This document shows positions 45,139 to 54,800 of a stretch of DNA of 64,000 nucleotides, in pieces. How positions within the stretch are numbered: the first letter of the stretch is position 1; every line of letters starts with the position of its first letter. The notes under the pieces were generated by a model, which was not told where the DNA came from, searched no databases, and saw nothing but the letters and a program-made list of their open reading frames with translations. Where the stretch lies: assembly GCF_013127955.1 (NCBI RefSeq), contig NZ_CP053435.1, positions 2,976,001 to 3,040,000 of the forward strand. Reading direction: 5' to 3'. Position numbers and translations under genes: made by a program. Origin of the DNA: Spirosoma taeanense. GTDB taxonomy: Bacteria; Bacteroidota; Bacteroidia; Cytophagales; Spirosomataceae.

Positions 45139-45201
45139 TAGGAGGTAGCCAATCAGACTACTGGTGACAGCAATTCGAAAGAAAAAACGGAAGATAGCTT
45201 A

Positions 45202-45837
45202 CTACACCAGACCCTCCCGCAACGCTTTGGCTACGGCCTCGGTCATGGAAACAACATGGAGTTTTTCGTAGATATGCTTCATGTAGGTGCGGACCGTCTC
45301 GTAGCTGATGTTCATCCGGTCGGCAATCATTTTGTAGCTAAGTCCCTCAACCAGATATTTTAAGGTTTCCTGCTCACGGGTAGTGAGGGCATAATGGGGT
45401 GCTGAGGATGCGGGAGTTGGTAATTGCTGGAACACCTGTACGGCCTTGCGGGCAATGCTGGGCGAGAGTGGAGCACCCCCGGCATGAGCGTCCTGTACGG
45501 CTTCAATCAGGCGAGTGGGCGTCGAATTTTTCAGGATGTACCCCACGGCCCCTGCGCAGAGGGCGCGGAAAATCTTGTCCTCTTCCTCAAAGACGGTAAG
45601 CATGACAATGTTGATGAGCGGGTATTTGGCGTGGATAGCCTGCGTGGCCCGAATACCATCCAGGCCGGGCATTTCAATATCCATCATAATGACGTCAGGC
45701 TGGGCATCCTGTAGCTGGCGATCCCAATTGACTGGGTTGGGGAACGCCCCGATCAATTCGATACCGGGCATTCCGTCGAGGAGTATCGAGAGGGAATCGC
45801 GGATGGCCGTATTGTCTTCGTAGAGAATAACGCGCAT
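45202..45837 (-). CDS. NarL/LuxR-family response regulator
   Basis: 211 residues. The receiver domain (1-120) starts MRVILYEDNTAIRD and has the phospho-acceptor Asp53 in MMDIEMPGLDG, the switch Thr in VMLTVFEEED and Lys in YILKNSTP. The C-terminal LuxR helix-turn-helix has LTTREQETLKYLVEGLSYKMIA and SYETVRTYMKHIYEKL. ATG 45837 is chosen because the receiver begins there; ATG 45867 would add ten residues. A dyad of the TCCCC-N6-GGGGA kind lies about 60 bp upstream. It is the likely partner of the HisKA_3 propeller kinase 2 kb away. Confidence 0.9.
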   Translation of the reverse strand: MRVILYEDNTAIRDSLSILLDGMPGIELIGAFPNPVNWDRQLQDAQPDVIMMDIEMPGLDGIRATQAIHAKYPLINIVMLTVFEEEDKIFRALCAGAVGYILKNSTPTRLIEAVQDAHAGGAPLSPSIARKAVQVFQQLPTPASSAPHYALTTREQETLKYLVEGLSYKMIADRMNISYETVRTYMKHIYEKLHVVSMTEAVAKALREGLV

Positions 45838-45895
45838 GGTGAGCCTCACCGGTTGATTATGTGGCAAAGTACAACAAAGTGCTCATCAACCTCAA

Positions 45896-45911
45896 TCCCC
45901 ACATTCGGGTA
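45896..45911. repeat. TCCCC-N6-GGGTA dyad (copy B)
   Basis: TCCCC-ACATTC-GGGTA, with the same AA leader and TAGGAGG follower as copy A. It is just upstream of the NarL-type regulator gene, a fitting place for autoregulation. Confidence 0.5.
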
Positions 45912-46206
45912 TAGGAGGATACAGCCGAATAATAGAAAACGTCCGATTCCAATCAGGACAAGACAATAGTTTTCCTACGTCTTCCTAGAGGGCCATAACT
46001 GTTAAGGGCCTCGTTTGGGCTAGCATGTTGCAGCTTAGATGCGGTCACTTATAATTGTAGAGCCCCCTCTCCAGCAGATCGTAGGTCTCCACCAGGCTCT
46101 GAACCAGCTGATGACTTAGATATTCCTACATTAAGTCAAGCCGGTTAAATGAGCTGCTGGAAAAAGGCCAAATTCAGGTTATTTTAATTTGGTAAACTTT
46201 AGCAGG
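45912..46206 (-). other. Intergenic stretch with a possible gene-end relic
   Basis: No intact gene is present. On the minus strand EYLSHQLVQSLVETYDLLERG then LYNYK and TGA (46045-46047) looks protein-like but is preceded by a stop. It may be another 3' relic; no family is recognised. Confidence 0.25.
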
Positions 46207-47376
46207 CTACCGAATACTGCCACCCGGATTCAACCCACTGGGGACACGAGTCGGGATGTACTTATCAAAATTAGAATCAGTCAGGGCATGCAGAAACGAA
46301 ATGAGCTGATCCTGCTCAGCAGTGCCCAGAGCGATCCGCTGTATATTGGCGTCTAACTGCTGCACCGGCACGTGCGGGTTTTGTGAAATAGGCTCACCGA
46401 TATCGTCATAAAACTTCATCACCTGCTTCAGCGTTTTAAAGACCCCGTTGTGCATATACGGAGCCGTCAGCCCTACATTTCTCAACGTAGGTGTCCGGAA
46501 CGCATAGCCCCCCATCGCTCCCGCGTCTGAACTGGTCAGTTGGGTATTGTCAGGCACTGACATCACATGTAGTTTGTAATCGGAAAACATCGGCCCTGAA
46601 TGACAGATAGGACAGCCCTCGTCCTTAAAAAGACGCATGCCCTGAATTTGCTGGTCAGTAAGAGCCGTTTTATCACCCTTCTGGTAGCGGTCGAAGGGAG
46701 AATTCATAGCCACTAAGGTGCGCTCGAAAGCCGCAATGGCGGTGCTGATGGTAGCCGCTGTAATAGCCTGGCTGCTGCCAAAGGCAGCTTCAAACAGGTG
46801 TCGGTACTCCGCGATTTTTGTCAACCGGGCCACCAGAGTGTCTATCGTGACGGCTTCGCTGTAGCCATGTCCGCGCATTTCCTCAAAAGTCGTTAGCGGG
46901 CTGATTACCTGATTTTCCAGACTCTGGATACGCGAATCCCAGAACATAGGTGCGGTCCGCGGCATATACTTCCCGCTGGCATCCATGCCATTAAACACTA
47001 CGTTGAGCAAGGTCGGAGAATTTCGTTTAGTAACTGGCACGTCGTTCGGCAGCAGGAATCGGCGGTTTTGTCCATAACCAATAGCATTGGCACCCAACGA
47101 CAGGTCCAATCCATCGGTATAAGCATTATTGGGATGATGGCAGGTAGCACAAGCTACATCTTTACCGCCCGATAGAATTGGGTCCCAAAACAGCGCCTGG
47201 CCAAGCGCAGCCGTATCATTGGTAATTGGGTTACTGACCGGAGTGTTGTCCACAATTGGCTGAATAGACGAAGTCGTGGTGGGCACAATAGCCGTACTAT
47301 CGTCTTTTGTACACGCCTGGATAACCACAGCGAAAAAAATAAAAATCGTCAGTAAGGCAACTAGATTTTTGCACAT
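46207..47376 (-). CDS. Di-heme cytochrome c peroxidase-family lipoprotein
   Basis: 389 residues with a lipoprotein signal (lipobox IQAC, Cys22), so it is anchored in the periplasm or outer membrane. Two heme c sites are seen: CATCHH at Cys76-His80 and CPICHS near residue 258. RNSPTLLNV, MFWDSRIQSLENQVISPL and FRTPTLRNVGLTAPYMHNG are typical for the MauG/CcpA group. It may reduce hydrogen peroxide or oxidise a protein or small substrate. An inverted repeat at 47434-47494 lies upstream. It stands alone, so no partner is evident. Confidence 0.9.
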   Translation of the reverse strand: MCKNLVALLTIFIFFAVVIQACTKDDSTAIVPTTTSSIQPIVDNTPVSNPITNDTAALGQALFWDPILSGGKDVACATCHHPNNAYTDGLDLSLGANAIGYGQNRRFLLPNDVPVTKRNSPTLLNVVFNGMDASGKYMPRTAPMFWDSRIQSLENQVISPLTTFEEMRGHGYSEAVTIDTLVARLTKIAEYRHLFEAAFGSSQAITAATISTAIAAFERTLVAMNSPFDRYQKGDKTALTDQQIQGMRLFKDEGCPICHSGPMFSDYKLHVMSVPDNTQLTSSDAGAMGGYAFRTPTLRNVGLTAPYMHNGVFKTLKQVMKFYDDIGEPISQNPHVPVQQLDANIQRIALGTAEQDQLISFLHALTDSNFDKYIPTRVPSGLNPGGSIR

Positions 47377-47433
47377 ACCCTGATCGGATTGTGTGTAAGT
47401 AAGTTACGTAAAGTTTGCAACAGTTGAATTTGG

Positions 47434-47494
47434 TCAGCATCGTATATATGTTCCATGATACGTTACTTTAAGAATTGCACGGATACGATGCTGA
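47434..47494. repeat. 12-bp inverted repeat upstream of the di-heme peroxidase
   Basis: TCAGCATCGTAT (47434-47445) and its exact complement ATACGATGCTGA (47483-47494) flank 37 bp that contain a further ATACG. It could be a regulator site or ends of a small lost element. Confidence 0.5.
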
Positions 47495-47630
47495 TTTCAA
47501 TTCATCGTTGTGGGAAAGTGCCTCTGTAAGTTAATAACAATGAAATTGTTTATTGACAAATTCAGGTAGATTGTTTCGATCTGCTATTCCAGGCAAAGAC
47601 GAACTTTTGATATGTGTTCACAACCGATCT

Positions 47631-48959
47631 CTACTCCACGATTTTATGATTGACTTTTACGTTTCTGAGCGTAAAACCGTCGACTACCGTTTTATCAATA
47701 GCCGCGTTTTTACTTTCAACTACGAAGTTTTCGAACGTAAAATTAGAAAGCTTGTCATGGTCAGAAATGGCAACGTCGAAGAACGTATCGCAGGTCAGCT
47801 CAATATTTTTAAGACGCACATGATCGGAGTAGGACAGCGGTACGTCGGGTCGCCCCTGTAAATCGAAAAACTGCGTCCAGGGCTTCACATACAGAAGGCT
47901 ATGCGCCTGCCCTCTGATGTTTTCCAGCGTAATGTATTCGTACAGCTGCGGAGTATCGGGCCGCATCTTCAGCCACAGCACCCGGCTGGCTTCGCTGACG
48001 TGGCAGTTGCGCATCAGAATGTTCCGGTTATGAATGGCTTCACTGCCGCAGGTTAGCGCTGAATGGCAGAAGCCAAACTCACAGTCCTCAATGATGATGT
48101 TGGTGTTGGCACCGTTGCTGGGTACCCGGTCGGCCCAGGGGCCTTTGCCGCCTTTAAGCGCAATCGCGTCGTCATTGACCGACATATAACATCCTTTAAT
48201 GAGCACGTTGGAACAGGCATCCAGGTCAATGGCGTCCGTGCTGGGCGCCTTGACGGGTTTGTAGGGCGAATAAATGTGGGCATTCAGAACTTTTACGTTC
48301 TGACACTGGTAGTAGTGACTGGTCCAGAAGCCTGCATTATGCAGTTTCACATCCTGAACCTGTACGTTGTTGCATCGCCAGATAAAGACCAGCCGAGGCC
48401 GCGAAACCTCAAGATTCGTACAGTTGGGATTTTCTTTACGTCGGGCCCAGAAGGCTTCCCAGAAGCGCAGCCCATTCCCATCAATCGTTCCTTTTCCCGA
48501 AATGGTAAAGCCATCGACCTGATAGGCATTGACCAGTGCCGCAAAGTAGTCCAGACTCTGGCCCTCCATCCGCGAGGGCAATTTTGGGTAGTCGGCGATG
48601 TTGTTGGAGCCTTTCAGAACGGCCCCCTCCACTACGTGCAGATGCGTTTTGGGCTTGAAAAATAACGCTCCACTCATAAACGTGCCCTTCGGTATCACGA
48701 TTACGCCCCCACCTTTCTGGGCGGCCAAATCAATAGCCTTCTGAATAGCGCTGGTCTGCACGAGTGTGGAGTCTGATTTTACGCCAAAGTCCGTAATGAC
48801 ATACGACTTTCCGAGCTGGGCAAGGTTTACTTTCTGAACCGTCGTAAACCAGCTACTGATCGGACTGCCGTCGGGGAAGGAGGCTTTGCCCGCGTTTTGC
48901 GCGATAAGTTGTGCGTTTATGGCAATCGTACACGCCAGGGCAATGACTATTGTTCTCAT
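47631..48959 (-). CDS. Glycoside hydrolase family 28 (polygalacturonase-like)
   Basis: 442 residues with a signal peptide (MRTIVIALACTIAINAQLIAQ). The right-handed beta-helix fold is seen in repeated short strands (VDGFTISGKGTIDG, NVQVQDVKLHN, NVLIKGCYMSVND). Catalytic-region motifs are STDAIDLD, NDDAIALKGG, GFCHSALTCGSEA and LWLKMRP, equivalents of the NTD, DD, GHG and RIK motifs. The GHG His is retained as FCHS. It should act on pectin-type galacturonans or related rhamnose-containing chains. ATG 48959 is used because the upstream 76 codons overlap the next gene and lack a signal. Confidence 0.87.
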   Translation of the reverse strand: MRTIVIALACTIAINAQLIAQNAGKASFPDGSPISSWFTTVQKVNLAQLGKSYVITDFGVKSDSTLVQTSAIQKAIDLAAQKGGGVIVIPKGTFMSGALFFKPKTHLHVVEGAVLKGSNNIADYPKLPSRMEGQSLDYFAALVNAYQVDGFTISGKGTIDGNGLRFWEAFWARRKENPNCTNLEVSRPRLVFIWRCNNVQVQDVKLHNAGFWTSHYYQCQNVKVLNAHIYSPYKPVKAPSTDAIDLDACSNVLIKGCYMSVNDDAIALKGGKGPWADRVPSNGANTNIIIEDCEFGFCHSALTCGSEAIHNRNILMRNCHVSEASRVLWLKMRPDTPQLYEYITLENIRGQAHSLLYVKPWTQFFDLQGRPDVPLSYSDHVRLKNIELTCDTFFDVAISDHDKLSNFTFENFVVESKNAAIDKTVVDGFTLRNVKVNHKIVE

Positions 48960-49098
48960 ATTGACTCTGTTCTGCTTTCTAAAAGTGCTGTTCGGCCGAT
49001 AACTCTCTTTTGCTGTCCGATAAAATTGCGGGTACGGCTTTGCGAATCTGCCGACATCCGGGTGGTAGCCATTATTGCCTACAAACCTGAGGTTTCGG

Positions 49099-50235
49099 CT
49101 ACTTTCCATAGGTGAGCCAGTTGGTAGGAGCTGCCGGTTGCCCCTGCTCGCGGGCCAGACCGGGAACCGTCGGGAGTGTATTGCCAAACAGCATGGGTCC
49201 GAATCGCGTCACGAATTTACCGTAATTTAAAGTGTCGTTGCTCATAATCAGACGTTGGCGGCTGACGGCCGAAGCACCGAAATAGCCCAGCGCCAGCTGA
49301 TTGGTATCGGCCTCTGCCCGGACGTTACCCTCAATGCTGGCAGGCTGGGGATCAAAGATCGTACCGCTGCGGGCGAGCTGCTCTTCGTACAATACCCAGT
49401 ACTGGTAAGCCGCTCTGGATAAGGAGTACTGCCTGACTTCTACGTATTGGGCACCCAGTGCCAGCAGGGGCGGTGCTAATACCAGCCGACCGGCGATGCG
49501 GTTGCCGTTGATGAGCTGGTCGCTCTGGACGTTGGTCAGCGACCCGTAAAACGGTGCATAGGCTCCATTTCCTGGCCCTATCCTGCGATTGTACTGCCCC
49601 AGAGGATCGTTCCCCTGCCAGATAGGCATGTAACACATGGCTTGCCATCGGTAAAAGTTACCCGGTGTAGCAGGGTCCTGAGTGTCGATATGTACCGAGA
49701 ACGTACTAAACTGAGTCGAGTTCGGGGGCGACTCATGGTATTGGCCGTTAAGTTGCTCGATAGGCGGCACCGGTGCCATGAGTTCGGGCCGGGAGCTATA
49801 GCGACTGCCGTCGGGCAGTGTCACACGTAGCGTATAGGCACGACCGGCTCTCCCTCGCAGCCGGTCGTCTCGTAACCAGTAATACGCCGGATTCAACGGG
49901 TCCTGAATTAACTGAGCCCGGTTACCCAGGTTGTCTTCCACCGTAACGAGTGCCCCGTTGACGGCCAGCTCGTCCGGAATCAGCAGGGCCCGGCTCAGAT
50001 TGCCCGAATAAGTCAGTTTGACGGGGTAAGGTGGGGCCTCGTCGGTGATGAGGCCATCCACCACCAGACGGCGCCGGGTCTGCCGAATAGGCAAATCCAC
50101 GGGGTCGATGCAACCGGCCAGGCAGGCCAGCAGCAGTCCCCAGGTAAGCCAGCGTCGCCCAGGGCGGAGCAACCGAGTTACGTTGCTCATGCCAGGTTTA
50201 CCAACAAACAGGTCGAACATAGAATAGCGGTTCAT
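49099..50235 (-). CDS. DUF4249 lipoprotein
   Basis: 378 residues. The lipobox is LAGC (in LLLACLAGCIDPVDLP), followed by RRLVVDGLITDEAPPYPVKLTYSGNL-type sequence, the DUF4249 start. The family is found next to TonB-dependent receptors in Bacteroidota and is thought to be an outer-membrane substrate-binding partner, but none is adjacent here. ATG 50235 overlaps the kelch-protein stop as ATGA, pointing to translational coupling; an ATG at 50190 would give a more usual signal-peptide length. The gene ends 139 bp before the GH28 start. Confidence 0.82.
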   Translation of the reverse strand: MNRYSMFDLFVGKPGMSNVTRLLRPGRRWLTWGLLLACLAGCIDPVDLPIRQTRRRLVVDGLITDEAPPYPVKLTYSGNLSRALLIPDELAVNGALVTVEDNLGNRAQLIQDPLNPAYYWLRDDRLRGRAGRAYTLRVTLPDGSRYSSRPELMAPVPPIEQLNGQYHESPPNSTQFSTFSVHIDTQDPATPGNFYRWQAMCYMPIWQGNDPLGQYNRRIGPGNGAYAPFYGSLTNVQSDQLINGNRIAGRLVLAPPLLALGAQYVEVRQYSLSRAAYQYWVLYEEQLARSGTIFDPQPASIEGNVRAEADTNQLALGYFGASAVSRQRLIMSNDTLNYGKFVTRFGPMLFGNTLPTVPGLAREQGQPAAPTNWLTYGK

Positions 50236-51602
50236 GGCGTTAGCTCCCACCAGTCGGTGCAGCCCACAATCCGGTTAAGCCCGGTACTGATGCGTTGACT
50301 TTCGTAGCCCCAGCCCAGGTAGGCCCGTTCGGGTTTAGCGCCATCGGGGGCGCTAAAGACCGCCAGCAATTGATGACCCTGACCAGGGTAGTCGCTTATT
50401 TGTTGCCAGCGGTCCGTGACCGGATCATACTGCCACAGATCGCGAAGCCCTTGCCCGTCATCGGTTAAACCCAGACCAAAATAACCTTTTCGGGCCAGTG
50501 CGAAGCTTACGCCCCAAATACGGGAGTTTCCAGGAAAATCGGCCTTCGCCGTCCAGCCATCGGCCTTCGGATCATAAGCCCACAGCCGGGTCGGACGGCC
50601 AGGTCGCTGGTTGATCACATACCCGATGTTGCGAATGGAAAACGTTGCCAGTGTACCCGGCTGCTCGGGCAGGGGTGCACGCACCGTCTGCGTAAAGATG
50701 GCGTGGATGCTGCGCATGGCGGGTGAGCCGTTCTGGGTCAGAAAGTAAGCTTCGTCGGTGGTTGTAAAAAAGGCGACTTCGCCGTCTTCACCTCCGTACA
50801 GCGGTAAGACCGGGCTGCCTCCTACGGGGAAAACCGCAGACATGTCCCGGTAATAAAAGTACTTACTGGGCGCTCGCTCCTCAGTTATGAAGCCTAACCC
50901 GCTGAACTGATAACGGTCCACTCCCTGAAAAAATAAATTATACTGCACCATGTTACGTCGGGGCGTTCGGATATAGTCATCCGGATAGAACGGCCAGCTA
51001 TCGGTGGCCCGGTCGTATAGCCGGATATCGGTGTAATTTCTTTCCTGCGGCCCTGGGTAACGCAACAACTGAACCCGGTTCCCTACGTAAGCTCCCGTGG
51101 CTGGATTGCCGCAGCCGTTATCCGGGTTAGCTCCGCAGATGCCATCGACCGCCACCGGGCAGGCGGTATAGTCGCCCCCGCTGAATGACGCGTGAGCCAG
51201 CCGCGTCCAGTGCGGTGGGCCAGTGAGCTGGTGGGTATAAGACCGCAGGGCCGTGATCGAGTCGGTGTCGGCAAAGCGGAAGGCCAGCCGGAGTTGATAC
51301 GTTTGGCCGACACGAAGCCCCTTTAGCTGCAGTGTTGTCAGCGTAAAGTCGTCTAAAGGTTTAGTCTGCGTAGGCGTAATGGAAAGGTTGTCAGCTTGGG
51401 GAGAATTAGCCGTCAGGTGCCATCCGGAAGCTTCAAGCCGAATGCTTTTGACTACGATCTCTGCCGTGGTGGCGTCCTGAGCCTGAACACTCACCAGCGA
51501 TGCCTGGGCAGCGGTAACCGGATCAGCCGTCAGTACGGGGGCCATAACCTCGGCTGTGCGGCAGGCCGACATGAGCACTACCAGGGCCAGAAACAAACGC
51601 AT
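50232..51602 (-). CDS. Kelch-type propeller lipoprotein
   Basis: 456 residues. The signal peptide ends in LMSAC. An Ig-like/IPT-style domain (about 30-140) is followed by a galactose-oxidase-like kelch propeller, with RLYDRATDSWPFYPDD, RLWAYDPKADGWTAKADFPG, ARKGYFGLGLTDD and DLWQYDPVTDRWQQISDYPG. Such proteins lie at the cell surface and may bind ligands for a receptor. It is coupled to the DUF4249 gene. ATG 51602 is chosen over 51644 because it starts directly on the signal peptide. The 200 bp upstream hold no gene. Confidence 0.85.
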   Translation of the reverse strand: MRLFLALVVLMSACRTAEVMAPVLTADPVTAAQASLVSVQAQDATTAEIVVKSIRLEASGWHLTANSPQADNLSITPTQTKPLDDFTLTTLQLKGLRVGQTYQLRLAFRFADTDSITALRSYTHQLTGPPHWTRLAHASFSGGDYTACPVAVDGICGANPDNGCGNPATGAYVGNRVQLLRYPGPQERNYTDIRLYDRATDSWPFYPDDYIRTPRRNMVQYNLFFQGVDRYQFSGLGFITEERAPSKYFYYRDMSAVFPVGGSPVLPLYGGEDGEVAFFTTTDEAYFLTQNGSPAMRSIHAIFTQTVRAPLPEQPGTLATFSIRNIGYVINQRPGRPTRLWAYDPKADGWTAKADFPGNSRIWGVSFALARKGYFGLGLTDDGQGLRDLWQYDPVTDRWQQISDYPGQGHQLLAVFSAPDGAKPERAYLGWGYESQRISTGLNRIVGCTDWWELTP

Positions 51603-51803
51603 CACAAAAATCGGTATCAATACGTAACGCAGGTAAAACGGCACCCGGCAAAACTTCTACTTTTCCCCGTTCGTACGTACGAGTCGCCCCGCAACTGCTT
51701 CGGCCTTCAGGTTTGTGAAGTGCGCTTATGCCTGGATTGGAACAGCTTGCTGCGAAGCCCAATAGGCCACCCAGGCGAAACGACTCGAGAAGAGAACTCT
51801 TGC

Positions 51804-54800
51804 TTACGGTGCGGTGGGAACGGATGCGGACAGCGTTCGTAAAGACTCGTTCTGCCGACGTAACCGCTGGCACAGCACCCGGATAATGTTCTGCAGCACC
51901 TCGCTGCGCTCTTCCATCAGATCGTAAAAATCATCCTGATCAATGCGGAAAGCCATAACGTGGGTGAGTGCTACGGCCGTGGCCGAGCGGGGTTCGGCGT
52001 CCAGCAGGGCCAGTTCACCGAAAAACCCGCCTTTCCGGAAGGTAGCTAACTGTTCCGATTCGTCGTAAATGGCTACTTCGCCATCGTAAATAATGAACAA
52101 ACTGGTACCGGTTTCGCCCTTCGCAAAGACTTCCTGCCCTTCATAGTAGGTCACCTCATGCATGATGACGGCGATGCTGCTGAGCACGTTCTCGGGTGTA
52201 TCGGCGAACAGAGCCGTGCGCTTCAGGGCAATAACGCGGTCAATAGCCGAAATCTGGGCGGTGGTCGTGTGTTTCATGAGTATCTGGTCTGGATATGACT
52301 GGCTGGCCAGCAGGCCCGGATGGCTGGACGATAGCCGCTGTAATGCATCGGATGCGGTCTCACGAATTAATTCGCTGTCCGTATTCAGAAACGGCGTTAA
52401 ATAGTGAATTGTCGACCGAGAAGGCATCCACAGGCGCAGAGCCTGACTGATTGTCCATTCCGTAAAAACGGCTTCGCCCTGTTGGATAATATACGCCGTA
52501 ATCGGCTCGGTATCCTGAAGCGGGGCCGTCAGTTTACCCAGCATGCGCAGCTTATCGCCTACTGGCAGGTCGTCTACCAGCGCCTGCAGACTCTGGTAGG
52601 TAGCGCGGGGAATCAGGTTCTCAAGCATTTCGAGTGCGTTGGCTTTCCGGTCGCGAGTCGCATGCGCTACGCCCCGCTGGGCGTCGGCAATCAGATGCGG
52701 GTCGTAAAGTTGTCGAAGCAGACCAAATACGCGCTGCTCCAGTAGAGTCAGTTCATACGCTAAGCTGTCAATCAACGCCACATCCGATTCCACGTCAATC
52801 CCGATCAGCAGCCGCTGCGCCAGCTGCCACTCTTCCGCCAGTAAATCCTGGAAATGAGCCGCATCGGCCGGCTCGGGCGCGAAGCCATGCAGCGACCGCA
52901 GCGCGGCTGCCCGCCAGAACAGGTTGGTCACCTGCGTCAACTCAATCAGTAACTGCCGACTTTCGGAAGCAGCAATCTGGCCGCATACCCCAGCAAGGCG
53001 CCGAATGAACAGCGGGCTGGCCGTGGACTGCACAGCGGCCCGCAGGTAGGGCACTGCCGCCGTACCCGAATGAATTAGACTCCGGGCAGCTACGCGCCAG
53101 AGCAACGGGTCTGTCAGAAGCGCAACAATTTTGGGCGTTACGTCGGCACTGGCCATCTGGCCGGCGGCCTCAACAGCAGCCTCCCGCAGGCTTACGTCCT
53201 GGCTGGCCAACGCTGTCTCTAATAACTGGCGCTGGGCTTTTGGGACAAAAAAGGTAAGCAGCTCCAGCGCAGCGATCCGATCTGTCGGTTCGTCGGTCGT
53301 TGCCAGCTCTGTCAAATACTGATAAGCGAGCGGGTCAGAGGGATTTGCTTCCAGCCGCCCCCGGATTGCCCCGGTGCGTACTGCCAGATCGGAATGTTTC
53401 AGCAAGCGGTTTAGTTCATCCTCCCCGCCGTCCGGGCGGTACGCCAGCCAGTAGGCGGCTGTTTGGCGCAACCGGGCTTCGGGGTCGGCCGTCAGCAGGG
53501 CATGCAGCAACTGCCGGTCGGCCTGTTCGCCCAGAATAGCCAGTGCCCGCGCCCGCACCTGACTGTCCGTATGCCGAAGCAGATATGAAGCCTGCGCATT
53601 GAGACTGTCGGGGTCGTGCTGCTGAAACCAGTCAAGGGCGTGCAAAACCTCTTCTGGCCGGGAGCTATGCAGGTTTTCTGCCAGCACATCCTGAGCCGCT
53701 ACGGGCAGAATCAGGTCGTCGCTGGCCAGAAACCGGCGCTCCAGGGCGTCTTTAAGCGTGTTGAGGTAATGGTGGTATGTCCGATACAGAAAATACAGAG
53801 CCGCTGCCATAAACAGAGCCATCCATATAAATGGCACCCAGTAGGCAACCGTGGGCAGGCTATTCAGAATCAGCAGCAGCAGGCCGGCCAGGGCCATACC
53901 AGCTGGTTCGTAAAACCCTTTTACCAGTGTATGCCCCTGCAAACGGGCCTGGGGGGTTAAGGGCTGAAACAGAACCAGGAATATGGGATCGAAAACCGAC
54001 CGGCGAAGTACCTCCAGCAGCAGATACAGCCCACAGAAATAAACCAGCAGACTCGTTTCGCTGACGCCCAGCGCCAGCAGAGCGCCGAACAGGCCAATCC
54101 CCAGCAGAGCACTCACCGGCAGCACCGCCAGCGACCAGCGAACCCCGATCCGCTCGAACGTTTTTCGGGACAGCATCAGCTTGAAAATCAGCGCGGATAA
54201 ATACGTGAGCATCAGCACAAAGCCGATATACTGCATTACGTCACCCTGGTGATGAAATTTCTGTTTGACGTTAATAAAGAAAAAATACTCCACGCTCGTC
54301 ACCACGCAGGCAATGGCCGCCAGACTCAGACACATGGAAAATACCAGCTCATGACCGCCAAACAACTGCCGAACGAACGGTGGCGACGTTCGTCGGCGGA
54401 GCCGGGCTTTGGCGGGTGCTACGCCAATGGCGTGTGACCGGATCGTAAACCGCAGCACGTACATAGCCACCCCATAAGCTAGAAAAGCCGTCAGCAGCAG
54501 CAGATAGAGATCGTCGTGATCGTGCACAATGACCGACAGAAGCGCGCCCAGGGCTTTGGCGGGCATATCGCCAGAGCTGATGACACTGAACAGCCGCTTG
54601 CTCTGCCGCACGTCGAACACCACCGCCGATATGCCCCAGAATTCCAGATTGGTCAGCAGATAGATTACCCGGTAACCGGCCATGATGGCGATGGCTGATG
54701 CGATGGAATGCCCGAACAGCACCAGCAGGCCCAGCACAAACGTACAGACCACAACGGCCAGCAGCACCCGCACGGCCAGCCGACGTAAGAGCAGGTGATG

